DNA of 64,000 nucleotides, taken from the NCBI GenBank assembly GCA_003260075.1, contig QLIY01000089.1, positions 90,670 through 154,669 on the forward strand, in the 5' to 3' direction. This document shows, piece by piece, positions 26,831-38,400 of the stretch (the stretch's first letter is position 1; each line of letters starts with the position of its first letter). The stretch comes from Phallusia mammillata (Eukaryota > Chordata > Ascidiacea > Phlebobranchia > Ascidiidae). The position numbers and the translations under genes were made by a program. Below the pieces are notes generated by a model. That model was not told where the DNA came from and did no database searches. It saw nothing but the letters and a program-made list of their open reading frames with translations.

Positions 26831-27504
26831 CAGTGGTCTTCAACTTTTTTTAAAAGCGACCCCAATTAAAAAGAAGATGAAATCATCATTTACATGCGAC
26901 GGTCGACCCATTTTTTTTCTTTCTGCCAAAATTGCCGAAACTGAAACTATTTTCATGTAAATTTTCCCGCTAATTTTAAAAGTCGACTTTAAATATTTGC
27001 ATTCAGCGTGCATTATTACGGTCAAATGTTAGAATCCAAAAGTTTTATTTAATTTGGCCAATCTAATTCGCGTTATAGATCACCAGTTTGCAGAAATCAG
27101 TAAATTTATGTATTTTCCCTGTACCCGCTGTATTATTTTGTCATTCATGTGACTTTATCGCGTAACAATCGGTTGAACAACTCGTGTATTATATAGATTT
27201 GGGTCGCAACTATTCGGTTTTGGATTATTGCACCACAATTAAGGATTCGATCGTGACGCGAGGTACCAAGTTGTACTGCAAAACATGAGTGAAGGTTGTG
27301 AACTAGAACAAAAACGTATTATTTTTGGCTAACAAATTTAAAAGCCAATAAATTTAATTTATAGCGACCCCAGAAAAAGTTTAGGCGACCCCACTTGGAA
27401 GTTATGTAATTNACGCACATTCCAATAAATTTAATTTATAGCGACCCCAGAAAAAGTTTAGGCGACCCCACTTGGGGTCGCGACCCACAGGTTGAAGACC
27501 ACTG
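26831..27504. mobile_element. hAT-type element (CAGTGGTCTTCAAC ends)
   Basis: Ends CAGTGGTCTTCAAC and complement are flanked by GTTGACAC / GTTTACAC (7 of 8 matching), at 26823-26830 and 27505-27512. It lies only 22 bp from the preceding element. Around n 27412 a segment of about 55 bp (ATAGCGACCCCAGAAAAAGT onward) occurs twice, so the real copy is shorter. Confidence 0.88.
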
Positions 27505-27649
27505 GTTTACACAATCAACCTAATTAAAAAGACATGTTTGGTCAAAACCAGGGTTGTCATCGACATTTATTCCTAAATAAGGACATTTAAAAAAAAATTC
27601 AAATGAAACACGTTTTTGAACAAATTTTTGCATGAAATAAGCTACCACA

Positions 27650-28353
27650 AGCCGACCAGTACCATGCGCTATTTACACTTCACATCCCATCATCCTTTGT
27701 ACCAGAAAAGGGCTGTTGTCAAAGCACTTAAAGACCAGGCCAGACGCTTGACGACAGACCCAGCATTGCTTCAGGCGGAGTTGCACAGGGTAAATGAGGC
27801 CCTGCGGTTAAATGGCTACCCGAACTGGATTCTCCGTGATCACAAAAAGATTTCACGGAAAGAAATCCAGTACAAAGAACGTGCCTTCGTCACCTTACCT
27901 TACATACCAAGGTTAACAGACATAATCCGTCGTATGTTGACCGATTTCGGAGTATCGGTTGGGGTCAAACCAGCAAACACCCTACGTCAGATGCTGTCGC
28001 ACCCAAAAGATCCTCTAGATGCTACTGCAACTAGGGGTGTGGTGTATGCTATACCGTGCGGGGAGTGTGACGAAATATACATCGGTGAGACTGGTAGAAG
28101 TCTAAATACGCGCCGGAAGGAGCACGAAAGGGATGTGGGCAAGAAGGATGCGAAGAAATCAGCGTTGGCAAACCATGCAACCACTCACCATCACAGCATT
28201 AACTTTTCTGCTGCTCAAGTGTTGGTGAAGGAAACTGATTTTCACAAGCGAAGTTTCCTAGAGTCTTGGAACATCCATTCACGCGCCAACACAATGAACG
28301 TTAAAACAGATGTTCTAATGCCGATAAATTATCGGTCGCTTTTACACCACTGA
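27650..28353 (+). pseudogene. Penelope-like polyprotein fragment, GIY-YIG endonuclease
   Basis: An intact frame of about 234 codons without its own start; the only upstream ATG lies in the target duplication. STMRYLHFTSHHPLYQKR and QARRLTTDPALLQ match the thumb/connector region of Penelope reverse transcriptases. The endonuclease follows: AIPCGECDEIYIGETGRSL (the GIY-YIG core, with the CxxC typical of these elements), then RRKEHERD, a histidine-rich SALANHATTHHH, the late acidic residue in SFLESWNIHSR, and NYRSLLHH before the stop. The catalytic reverse transcriptase domain is absent, so the copy is dead, although the reading frame is undamaged and may be a recent insertion. Confidence 0.9.
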
Positions 28354-28478
28354 GCTTGTTTTATCGCTACGGTGGTGCGAGTTTGCAGCCGCGCGATCTT
28401 GTTATCGCTGTTTTACATGTGTGTGTTTTGCATTTTGTCGCTTTAAAAGAAATTTGTCTTGCAAGTTATGTCATTATC

Positions 28479-28515
28479 CTGATGAAGGCGTCTTGTATAG
28501 GACGTCGAAACGTCG
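28479..28515 (+). other. Hammerhead-like core in the element's 3' tail
   Basis: CTGATGA (28479-28485) is followed by GGCGTC, a loop TTGTATAG, GACGTC and then GAAA (28507-28510). GGCGTC pairs with GACGTC (one G-T pair). This is the hammerhead order: CUGAUGA, stem II, GAAA. One extra A precedes stem II, and I could not place stem I or a cleavage GUC securely, so it is probably degenerate. Hammerhead motifs are known from Penelope-like terminal repeats. Confidence 0.4.
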
Positions 28516-29162
28516 ATTGTTTACAATAAAACTGCTGGATGAGCAATACTTGGTCATACAAATTTTTGCATGTATACGAATCACGACATATCACATTTAT
28601 TGCCAGAAACAGTTAAGCTGTTCCGTTAACTCCTTGATGGTAGAAAATACGTGCATCTCACGACAGCTCAAGTCTAGGTGTACTTTTACTTTTAGAAGAG
28701 ATTTGGCTGTCATTTCACTAAGTCTGTTCATTTGTATTGTTAAAAAAAAGACAAAATAAGGACCAAGTTGATTTTCGCTTTTTACTTTTGTGCGACCCGC
28801 GAACAATTTTTGCACGTAAATCATTGAATCGATGGTAGTAATTAAAACATTGATCATAAAATACAAAGTCATTGCATCTATTGTGGGCCAAGAATAGCCT
28901 TCCGCTCTTTGTGACGACATTACACATTCTGTTTGTTGCAAACATCGGCACTTGGGAAACTTTAAAACAGTTTTAACTGAGTAGTGGCAGAGGTGCTTTG
29001 TGTCAATTATTTTTGGCTTTGAAACAGAAAATTCAGCCTGATGTGCGGCCCGCTAAGTGTTTGTTAAACCCTAATATGGCACTTTATTCTCTTAGTCTTG
29101 GACCACCCTGATATAAAATGATTGGAGAGCGGCCTTCTGCGTAACGGTTTCGTAACGAAAAC

Positions 29163-29339
29163 ATGTCATATGATTTTGATCGACCGACAGACGCAATAAC
29201 TGTCACCAACCTCGACGGTTGTGACGTAATAGAGGAGATAATCCAGCAAATATCAAAATCATGGAGGAATTGCGTCAGAAGCCAGCAATACCAGCTGGAG
29301 TGGGAACTCAATTACGCCGAGTTCTTGTTCGACATCTAA
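29163..29339 (+). CDS. Candidate 58-codon small ORF upstream of TH
   Basis: Begins AAAACATGTC (good start context; an in-frame stop lies 21 bases upstream) and reads MSYDFDRPTDAITVTNLDGC, then an amphipathic acidic stretch (VIEEIIQQISKSW, YQLEWELNYAEFLFDI) to TAA. Its composition is protein-like for this A+T-rich DNA, but I recognise no family. It could be an isolated small gene, a terminal exon of something unseen, or chance. Confidence 0.3.
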   Translation: MSYDFDRPTDAITVTNLDGCDVIEEIIQQISKSWRNCVRSQQYQLEWELNYAEFLFDI

Positions 29340-29887
29340 GATTGTAATAACCGTTGCCGGTAAAATGTGTAACCTAACTTGTTTAGCATCGATATTTATG
29401 ATTGCTACAAAAGCTTCGAGTCGTTAGCTGTTTATTGTAGAATTTTGACAATACCGTGGTAGAGTTTTGACAAATCCTAGCTTAGCTGGAAAGTCACGGG
29501 CCGGAAACGACTAATCTAGCTTTACTGACCGTCCGAGAACTTTATGACAGTTACGGAATAGCCGTCATGTGTGACTTTGTTAATCTGAGGTACCGGTCAC
29601 AGAGAATTTTTAAGAATTTAAATAATGATATCACGTTAGGTTCCTTCACACAGATTTTTCTTCAGTGCCAGAAAAAGGTGTTGCGACTGCTCAAAAACAG
29701 CAAAAATTATTAATTCTTGTTGTTTGGTAGTTCTTTTTTTTCTTCGCCGTTTAAGTGTTTCATTTATGTGCTCACAATCGCTTTCTTTCGTCGTACATGC
29801 TGTATTAAAAACGACTCAGGTTACAATTATTTTCATTGTACTTTTTGCAGCATTGAGCTCCTTTTTCGTTAACCTGTTCTTGCAGTC

Positions 29888-31413
29888 ATGAGCCGTAGGA
29901 GAAGCCTAATCGATGATGCAAGAGATTCAAGTATTGGTAAGTTTTGTGCTTTTCATTGTTTTTGTTAATGGCGTATTGATAAACAACGGGATATTGTGAC
30001 AACGCAGAGATTACGTTAATTTAAAATAATAAACCAATGTTAATCGAGCTACATCTTCATGTGTTAGACTCTTCTCAGGAGCGACTGGACACCATTGAAA
30101 TGATCATTGAATCAAACTCTGGTCAATTGGAAAAGCAATTTGTTGTCGACATATTTGAGGTAAAGTACTTTTACGTTTTGCTGCAAATGGCACTGCTGTT
30201 TGCAATTGTGTTCAAAATTGTTTCTGTTTGGCAGAAGGAGGATACTATTGTTTTCGTGGAGTCGCGTGCAGAAATAAAATTAAAAAGGCGTAAGCAAAGT
30301 TATAGCGTTTTGCTTGTAATTGTTCACAAAAATAGCTGAAACTCTTTGTCAACAGAAAACAAAAACGGACCATCCTGTACCAACGGACTTTACGTTTTCT
30401 GTCAGGGATCAGCTGATAAAATTCTTGCAGTCCTGGAAAATGCAACGAAGCACAAACTTTTGGTAACCATATTCTCCTACTTTAAACAAACAGGTGTGTT
30501 ATAAATTGACTGGAAATATTGGTTGGGAATAGTTGCTAAACCTATAATATACCAGGAATTTGGTTTCCACGTTCTAAGCAAGATTTGGACAAGTGCGAAC
30601 ACCTATCAACAGAATACGATCCAACAGTTCTAACTTCACATCCAGGCTTTTGCGACGAAAAATATAGGCAACGAAGGAATCAGATTTCGCAACTTGCCAT
30701 GGAATATAAAGAGTAAGATCGTACAAGCCGGCATGGCGAAAACAAATAATGATCAAAATATACATTCATAAAAACCAAAAAAATAAACAAAAAACTTGAA
30801 GTAAAGTATCCGACAGTAGCAAGTCGAATCTATGGAATAAAAAGTCAAACGTGTTTTAATTATCCCAGTGTTAAATGCTTCCGCTAGAATGCGCTATAGA
30901 ATACCAAAAATGTAACTGTTTTAATTTAAAACGGTCAAATATGAATGGCTTGATTCTATTGTTTTCAAGGACAAAAACAATTCCATCAATCGTGTACACG
31001 AAGGAAGAAACTGAAATTTGGGGTAAAGTTTATTCCAGTGTAAAGATGCAACACAAAAAATGGGCATGTGCTGAGTATTTAACTGGTTTTAACCTCCTTG
31101 AACGTCATTGTGGCTACTCCATCAACCAAATTCCACAACTTCAGACAGTTTCGGCATATTTGGAAAGTACGTTATGTAATAACTACACAATATACTCAAC
31201 TCAGTTCGTGGTATTGTCCGAACCATCGTTTACATTAGATGTACTTATTTGCTCTTCATTAAATGAAATATACCAATCAAAAAATAACAATGTAACGCGC
31301 AACACAAATTTTTTGGATCACAAAAACTTAACTTTGTGTACTTAATTAACGTAACTATTGTCATGTCAGAAACGACCGGATTTCAGCTTCGGCCGATTGG
31401 CGGTTTGCTTACA

Positions 31414-31471
<58 letters not shown>

Positions 31472-32980
31472 GGCAAGCTTGGCTTTCAAAGTATTTCAAT
31501 GCACACAATACGTACGACATCATTCATCGCCCAATCACACGCCAGAACCGTGAGTTAATACAGATGCACAAGTTTTTTGTCGATTAAACAGTAAAAACAT
31601 CTTTAGAATAAAGTACCAAACATATAACAGGTGGAACGTAGCTTTTATTCATTTTGCTTTCTGCAGGGACTGCTGTCACGAACTGATTGGTCATGTGCCG
31701 ATGCTTTTAGACTCAACATTTGCTCAGTTTTCCCAGGAGATTGGTTTGGCATCGTTAGGAGTGAGTGACGAAGACATTGAAAAACTAGCCACGGTAACTA
31801 TACACGTCGTATACTGTTTATGCTGTTCGCTTAAAGTACCTCGCTGTGAAACCACATAATTTTCTGTCAAGCCCCACCCTTCCGCTTTACGTCCAACCTT
31901 AAAGGCATGATTGAATTTCACATGTAGCCTACATTCCTTTCATACATTCAAACAATCGATAGTCTTGACGCCCCAAACACCGAATTTAGTTGCTTTTAAT
32001 ATTTCCGCACTGGTGTGACTTTACCATCGATATTGTCCGTTTTTGATTACAATAGTATTAGACATGTCATTTTGGGTGGTGCTTCTATGTCAACCAGTGG
32101 CATAATGTACTTTTCTTCCTCAGTTATACTGGTTTACGGTTGAATTTGGGCTTTGCCGAGAGCACGGCCAAGTGAAAGCTTATGGAGCTGGTTTACTTTC
32201 ATCTTGCGGAGAACTGCAGGTAAACAGTATATAGTTAAGTAAGTTAACTATACACAATTGTATATATTTTTACACATTTATTGTTTAGAGTACAATTGGT
32301 ATACTCACATCGCTATTTAGTGTTGCAAACATATGTTAATTTTGTTTGTTAATTTTGTAGCATGCAGTATCCGATGTGCCACAACATTTGCCACTCGAGG
32401 TTGAAACAGCAGCTAGACAAGACTACCAAGACTCGGACTACCAGCCGCTGTACTTTGTTGCTCAAAGTCTGAGTCGTGCATTGGATCAAGTCAGGTGATC
32501 ATTTGTGAATGTAGTAATGTACCCTTTGTACAAACGAAACCGGTTTGAAATTTGCCTAGCTTCATCAGAACCGAATCTAAACATCCTTATCACAAATTAA
32601 CGAAAAAGGTAGCCTACTCCTGATCGTTAAACCGGAACAGCTAATAAATTAGTATTGGCAACAAACTTACGATGCCAAAAAGTTCTTGCAGTAAAAAGTT
32701 TTATTAGAATTTTAGCAATAGTAAAATACCAAATAAAACCAAACCTATTATTACAAATCTCAACTTATGGGCCATAAGGAGCAGCAGCTTTGCCTTCGGT
32801 TTTCAAAAATCTAGTTCGGAATTTGGAATTTCAATGTTTCTACTAATCCTTTTAGTGCCTTACGGTATATGCTGAATGAAATATTTATGTTCGCACAGAT
32901 ACTTCTCGCGTCATAACATCAAGAGACCATTTTCTGTTCGATACAACGAAAACATCGATCGTATTCAACTGCAGACGTAG
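29888..32980 (+). CDS. TH: Tyrosine hydroxylase
   Basis: Tetrahydrobiopterin- and iron-dependent conversion of tyrosine to L-DOPA, the first step of dopamine synthesis. Exons: 29888-29936, 30068-30159, 30235-30289, 30356-30493, 30556-30712, 30970-31166, 31370-31549 (contains a G run), 31667-31793, 32124-32219, 32361-32494, 32899-32980. The start [13 protein letters not shown] aligns with the human RRQSLIEDAR regulatory site, placing the Ser40 equivalent at Ser6. An ACT-like region follows, then [31 protein letters not shown] and the iron ligands in [11 protein letters not shown] (both His) and [11 protein letters not shown] (Glu). The protein is about 420 residues. It stops at [18 protein letters not shown], without the carboxy tetramerisation helix. 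About 13 coding bases (ARDF-like) are lost in the G run at 31414-31470. RRxS and the catalytic sequence favour TH over PAH and TPH. Confidence 0.95.
31414..31470 (+). other. Run of 57 G's inside TH exon 7
   Basis: Upstream coding ends GGLLT and downstream resumes [18 protein letters not shown], where family members read LLxARDFLASLAF. The run therefore replaces four codons plus one base, and possibly a short intron. Translating it as polyglycine would be wrong. Confidence 0.8.
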
Positions 32981-34950
32981 TCTATGATTTATCACGTACA
33001 AACATGAAACGCAAACTTATCAGCAGCAACACTGTACAAATTGCACATTCGTAACATCTAAAAAATATAATCTGTTATCACTTGCTGTGATTTGTAGCTA
33101 AAGGTTGATGAAAGAGCTAGGGATGTGGAAAGAAGCTGGAAAATTCGTTTGTTGCCGCGGGTTTGATTGCATTCTTTTCTTCTGATCCAGTCAATTGCGT
33201 TTCTAAAAACAGTTCGTTTGAAATCAGGTCAACAGTTGTAGCGCCAGCATGTACCTTTCGGTTGCATATATTTTTCTTTAGAACAGCTAGACAAGGCAAC
33301 CTTTAACAAGGATTGAGAAATCACAGAATGTTTGGAAAAGACGATATAAATGTGTATTATTGACCTCAAGCGTAGCCTACGTGTCACAACTTTTCCAGTG
33401 GGAATTGAATTATTCACGAATCTGTTCGCTAATTGGTTTAGCCTCAGTTTAAAGTCTTGTCTGGCCCCTTGAACATTTGAAACAGGTTTAGAGTACTTTT
33501 TTCAGTCCAACGATTTACATTTTTATTTTATCAAGGGGTGCGTGGCAACTGCTAGTGTGTGGCCCTTCATCGTTGTGTGAGTGAAAGGACTTAGCCTATT
33601 TACAGTTGTGCTTTTCTAAAGTTTGAACACGCACATTAAATTTGTAAACATAAAGATGGCTGCATAGTATGACTTAATTTCCTTTTTTGCTTTAGAAATT
33701 TTATGACAAATACGTCTTTGTGATTCACCTACGATTGTTACCCAACAAACAATTGAAAAAGCGAGTGCGTTGGTGTTAATTTAAGCAAATATGTTGAGAG
33801 TAGATTGAGGTTCGATTTAGTATCAAACCTGTAAAAATATAAGGAACGTGAAGTTAGTCAGACTGTTACGGTGTAGCAGAGCGACCTTCACTGGTTGCTG
33901 TAAGCCTATAGAGGCAGTAAAAACTATTCAATTGCAGGGTGGCTGTGGTCTTTCTTATATTTAGGGTTTCCCAATGTTACCTTTTCAGCATTGTTTTAAT
34001 ATTTGGCACCATTTGTTGTTAAAGATTAGCGCAAATTGAATTCGATGTTTTAAACATAAGATTAAACTTTCCTGATGTTCGCCGTGAAAATTTAGACAGA
34101 AAAGTTGAAGTAAAAAAGCTTGGTGAAACATACAATATTAGTATACTTGGTGCCTGCTACAATTAAAATGTAGCCTTTAATCTAACGGCGGAACTTTTTA
34201 GCGAGGCATCAGGGCATTCAACACATTCCTACCATGAATTATTATTTATCGTGTTACATCTTTTAGTGGTTTTACCACGCACATTAGCATTTCGATAACC
34301 GACGAATTCTTATGTCACATGAGACAGGTGCCCCGCCACATCCGCGATTGCCATTTCCCCTCTGTAATTACGATCAGCATAAGTGATTGTGCGCTCTAAG
34401 CCCACTCAACGCTCTTAACGCAACTCGCGCAGTAATCGTAGCATAGAAAACGGCATGAACCACGTTGTCTGAAAGAGCCGGTACAGCTGTTCTGTTTGCA
34501 GTGAGAAGCATATGTGGTCCACGTGCAAGTTAACGTTCTTTGCCAACTATGGTTCAGATACAGCTTACTGTTTGTATGCTACGGGCGGCTTTTTGATATC
34601 ATTTAATGGGTTGGTTGTGAGTTTACATGTGAGAAATTCGAGGAGACTTGGAGCCATTGTGTTCGCAGTGCAGTACAGTGTATTTATACCGCTTAAAATG
34701 TGTCATTCATGACCCGGAACGTCACTGCACTCAATCGAGTTAAAACAAATTCAAACTATTCAAGCAACATTTTGCTTGACTTCTATCGATGTAAGTTTAC
34801 ATACATCGATCTGGCGAGTTAAACCGTCTGTAAAATTCTAAGTATATCTTTAAGACCGTCCGTCCGTCTGCGGTAGCATGGCAAGTTCGTGCGGTGTTGA
34901 CGGTCGATTACTTAAATAAGGTCCGGTTGATGACTGACTTTAGTTGCCGT

Positions 34951-35004
<54 letters not shown>

Positions 35005-35426
35005 TGACGGATTTTAGTTGCCGTTTGTGTGCACGCAAGTAGGAAGTAGGAAGTGGGTTGGGTTGCCTTTGATGTTGTGATTAGTTAAGTTAATAAATCT
35101 GTTTCGTTGAGCAAATTAAATCATGGCACCAAGAAATTTGATGTAAATATAGATACAGCATGAAACGACAACAGCAAGTGCGTCAACTGTGTTCAGTGTA
35201 AGTTGATTTTAAATTGGCAACATTTCACCCGAGGAAACTGAACAGTATAGTCACTTTCATACGTGGACATATAACAAGCATAACTACATCTGAAATGCAA
35301 TGTGCGTAAACATAACGTGCTCGATGCAAGTGTGGATGTGGATCATAACGTTGTATCTTTTTGTTTAATCAGGTTTCTGTTTCGGGTTAGGTTTAAGTGT
35401 CACTTTTGGACCTAGCTGTTTCCAGT
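32981..35426. other. TH to DHCR7 intergenic region
   Basis: No gene recognised. A run of 51 G's (34953-35003) is flanked by two copies of about 23 bp sharing TTTAGTTGCCGTTTG. The DHCR7 promoter must lie right of this run. An acceptor-like GCTGTTTCCAG sits one base before the DHCR7 ATG and could be a 5'-UTR or trans-splice acceptor. Confidence 0.45.
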
Positions 35427-38400
35427 ATGCAAATCCGTGATCGAGTTATTAGTGGAGGCCAGTCAACATCCAACGGACACTCCAATGGGATCAGCAACGG
35501 CGTAGCTAATGGTACAACTCATTCCAAAACTATGAAACCTGTGGCCTCTTGGGGAAGGGCATGGTGGGTTAAAAACGATAACTACAAACAAATAATTAAT
35601 AAACAGTGTTGTGTTTAGGAGTGTGGATACGAAGACTGTCTTAGGCTGTCTTTTTCTTCTTACTTTATGTCCCTTGATGCCGATTTTTTTCAACGATGCT
35701 TGCACCAACCACGAGTGCAGCTTGAAAAAAACCCTGTTGAATTGGACTTTTAAAGGGCCACCTTTTGCACATTTTGCCAACCGCGTGTGGAGCTCCTTGT
35801 ATCCCACAATGTTGCTATATTTAACATGGATTACTGGCCAGGTACGCAAACGACCAACTTTCGATATATTGTTAAATGATTAGATTTCTCAAAAATGCTT
35901 TACCAGTAAATCTGTTAAAATGTATGTTTTGACAAAGTTTTATTTCATCAGGTTGTTCTTGCTTTGCTGCCAGATATTGTTCATCACATATTTCCATCGT
36001 ATGTCGGTGGTATTCGTATGGGTGCCGTTACCCCAGCTGGCCACAGTATTAAGTATAGAATCAACGGTTTGCAGGTACATGCTGTGTCTAGTTTAAATGT
36101 AAAGCTTCTGCTTAAACTAGAAAGTGTCATGTCCAGTAACCCTTCAACATGCGTCACATTATTAATTCGCGTGTCAAAAATGAATTCTACTTCCTTGACT
36201 TTAGGCGTGGCTCATCACACATTTTGCGTGGTTCCTCAACGCATTCTATCTTCATTGGTTCTCACCAGCGATGTTGTTTCGTCTCTGGGGTCCACTGCTT
36301 GTCGTTGTTAACATTCTTGCATACTCCTTGTCTTTTTTCGTGTATATAAAAGGTAGCCAACATGGATTTAAGCCTAAAATTAAGTAAATGTAGAAACAAT
36401 CTTGTGGACCCAAAGTAATTTTCGGTAACAACCTCAAAAATTGTGGTATTTTTTGAACATACGAGATGTGAACATAAACACAAATTCATTTTTGTGCAAG
36501 GTATTTTCTTTCCCAATCATCCTGATGACTGCAAGCAAAGTGGCAGCGCCATCTATGACTTTGTTATGGGCATCGAGTTCAATCCCCGTGTTGGTTTGTT
36601 CGACTTCAAACTTTTCTTCAACGGAAGACCAGGTCTGATGATATTTGCCAAATAAAATTTAGGTTTTTGCCTCATAAATTCCAATAAGTATGATACTGCA
36701 TTATGAATTGTACAGTTATGTAACTTTTTGGGGGCATGGAACTGAATCCACAACATGACGTCAAAAAACGTTGTGGCGCAGCATTTATGTTTAAAGCAGT
36801 TTATGCCATTCAGTGCTTTGCCCCCTTTTCTCTGTTTTATATTCATAGTCTCTTTATATCCATGTTTTATACCATATTATATTTCCCATGAATTTCCTAT
36901 AGTAATTATGGGTCTCCTTCCCTGAAGGGGACACATATTGTTTTTGTTTACATTTTTTTTTCTTTTTTTTCCCCGTCTTACGCGGATTTGTTCCCACGTT
37001 TTGGTCAAGAAAGAATGGTGGGGGGGGGGGGGGGGGGGGTTACATTTTTTTTCTTTTTTTTCCCGTCTTACGCGGATTTGTTCCCACGTTTTGGTCAAGA
37101 AAGAATGGTTCTTTTTCAAATTTACACACATTATAGATATTGGTCTAAAGATGGCCCATGTGAATTTTGACCCCGTTTGATCCCTCGGTTCACTCACAGC
37201 CCCCCAAAACGTGAAATTTTTAAAACGGCTATACTTGCTTAAGCAGATGATTCTGGAGTTTCATACTTTTTTGATTGGTACATTGCAGCGTATTTTAAAG
37301 TATTTTGTAACTTGAAGTTGTATATATCCATTTTCACCCCTTTACCCCCAAATATTTGTTTGTTTGTTCACATGTTAATGAGGTCAGAAATACAAGACTT
37401 AACCTGCTGAAATTTTAAACAGCTGTGGATAGGGTGCTCCTTGTTGGCTGTTAAAAATTTCGGTGCAATCGGCTCAATAATTACTCTTACAGCCCCAAAT
37501 ATGTTTTTACATGCTGTCTTTTGTCAAATTTGTGCTCGCTCAGTGCACAGCTGACGCAATGGGNGTGCCCATTGGTTTTTGCTTGCAAAAACAATTATGT
37601 TATAACAGGCCACAAAAATATTGGTACCATACTGAATGTATCCATCACATATACATCCCTTACAATTATAATGAATGGTGCGTAAATATGGCACAGTTTC
37701 TGTAAAGTGGAATATATAGGAAAACCACTATTCCAGTTTAACATTGATTTTGCCCTATTTTACTTTTACCAAATCGCAGATGCACATGTGTGGGGACCCA
37801 TTAGATTATGCTTGCAGAAACAATTATGTTATAAAGTGCCAGGAAAAAGATAGGGACCCAATGAAATGTATTAGGTGCCAAATATATATCCATTATAAAT
37901 ATAGTAAATGGTATATGTGATACATCGTTAAATATGATGTTGTATATATAAACTGGCAAAATATATGAAAACCACTATTCTAGTTGTGTTTTGTTCGTCA
38001 GTGGGCGTATCCTGTAGTGTATAGTACAACCGCGTAATGCCAATGTTTTAGCGGTATTTGCGGTTAAGGTCAACGCCCTCGACGTGGTATTTTTATCTTT
38101 ATTTGCCACATATTTTCCATTTATAAACACTTTAGGCGAAACTAGCAGGTCGTTTATTACCGCAAATAGATTTTAGTTTAGTCATCGATCTGTTGGGAAA
38201 CTATTTTACCTTTTTTACTTGAGTTAATACTGTTAACCACAGCTACTGCCGATTGTTAAATTGTCTTTACCAGGCCTTTTTACATTTCTGGATTTTTCAG
38301 TTAAACAAATATATTTGTGCACATTGTCAATATAATGTTTATTGTGTTGCACAAAATATATGTCACTAGTTACGTAATGGTTACCACATTAAAAAAAACA

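Larger units (their letters stand above)
27635..28557 (+). mobile_element. 5'-truncated Penelope-like element
   Basis: This 923-bp insertion is flanked by an exact 15-bp duplication, ACAAATTTTTGCATG, at 27620-27634 and 28558-28572. It carries the end of a Penelope-like polyprotein followed by a 3' tail with an AATAAA-like signal at 28525-28530. The structure (dead on arrival, 5' truncated, target duplication longer than 10 bp) matches Penelope retroelement insertions. Confidence 0.9.

Noticed and set aside
27616-27649. ATG-initiated start for the Penelope protein
   Set aside because: The ATG lies in flanking DNA or the target duplication; the element itself begins at 27635 without a start codon.
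31336-31587. Open frames with long polyglycine at the G run
   Set aside because: They translate a probable placeholder; the real reading is the TH frame on either side.
36938-37197. Open frames over the duplicated segment in DHCR7 intron 5
   Set aside because: They arise from the seam duplication and a 20-base G run, with no homology.
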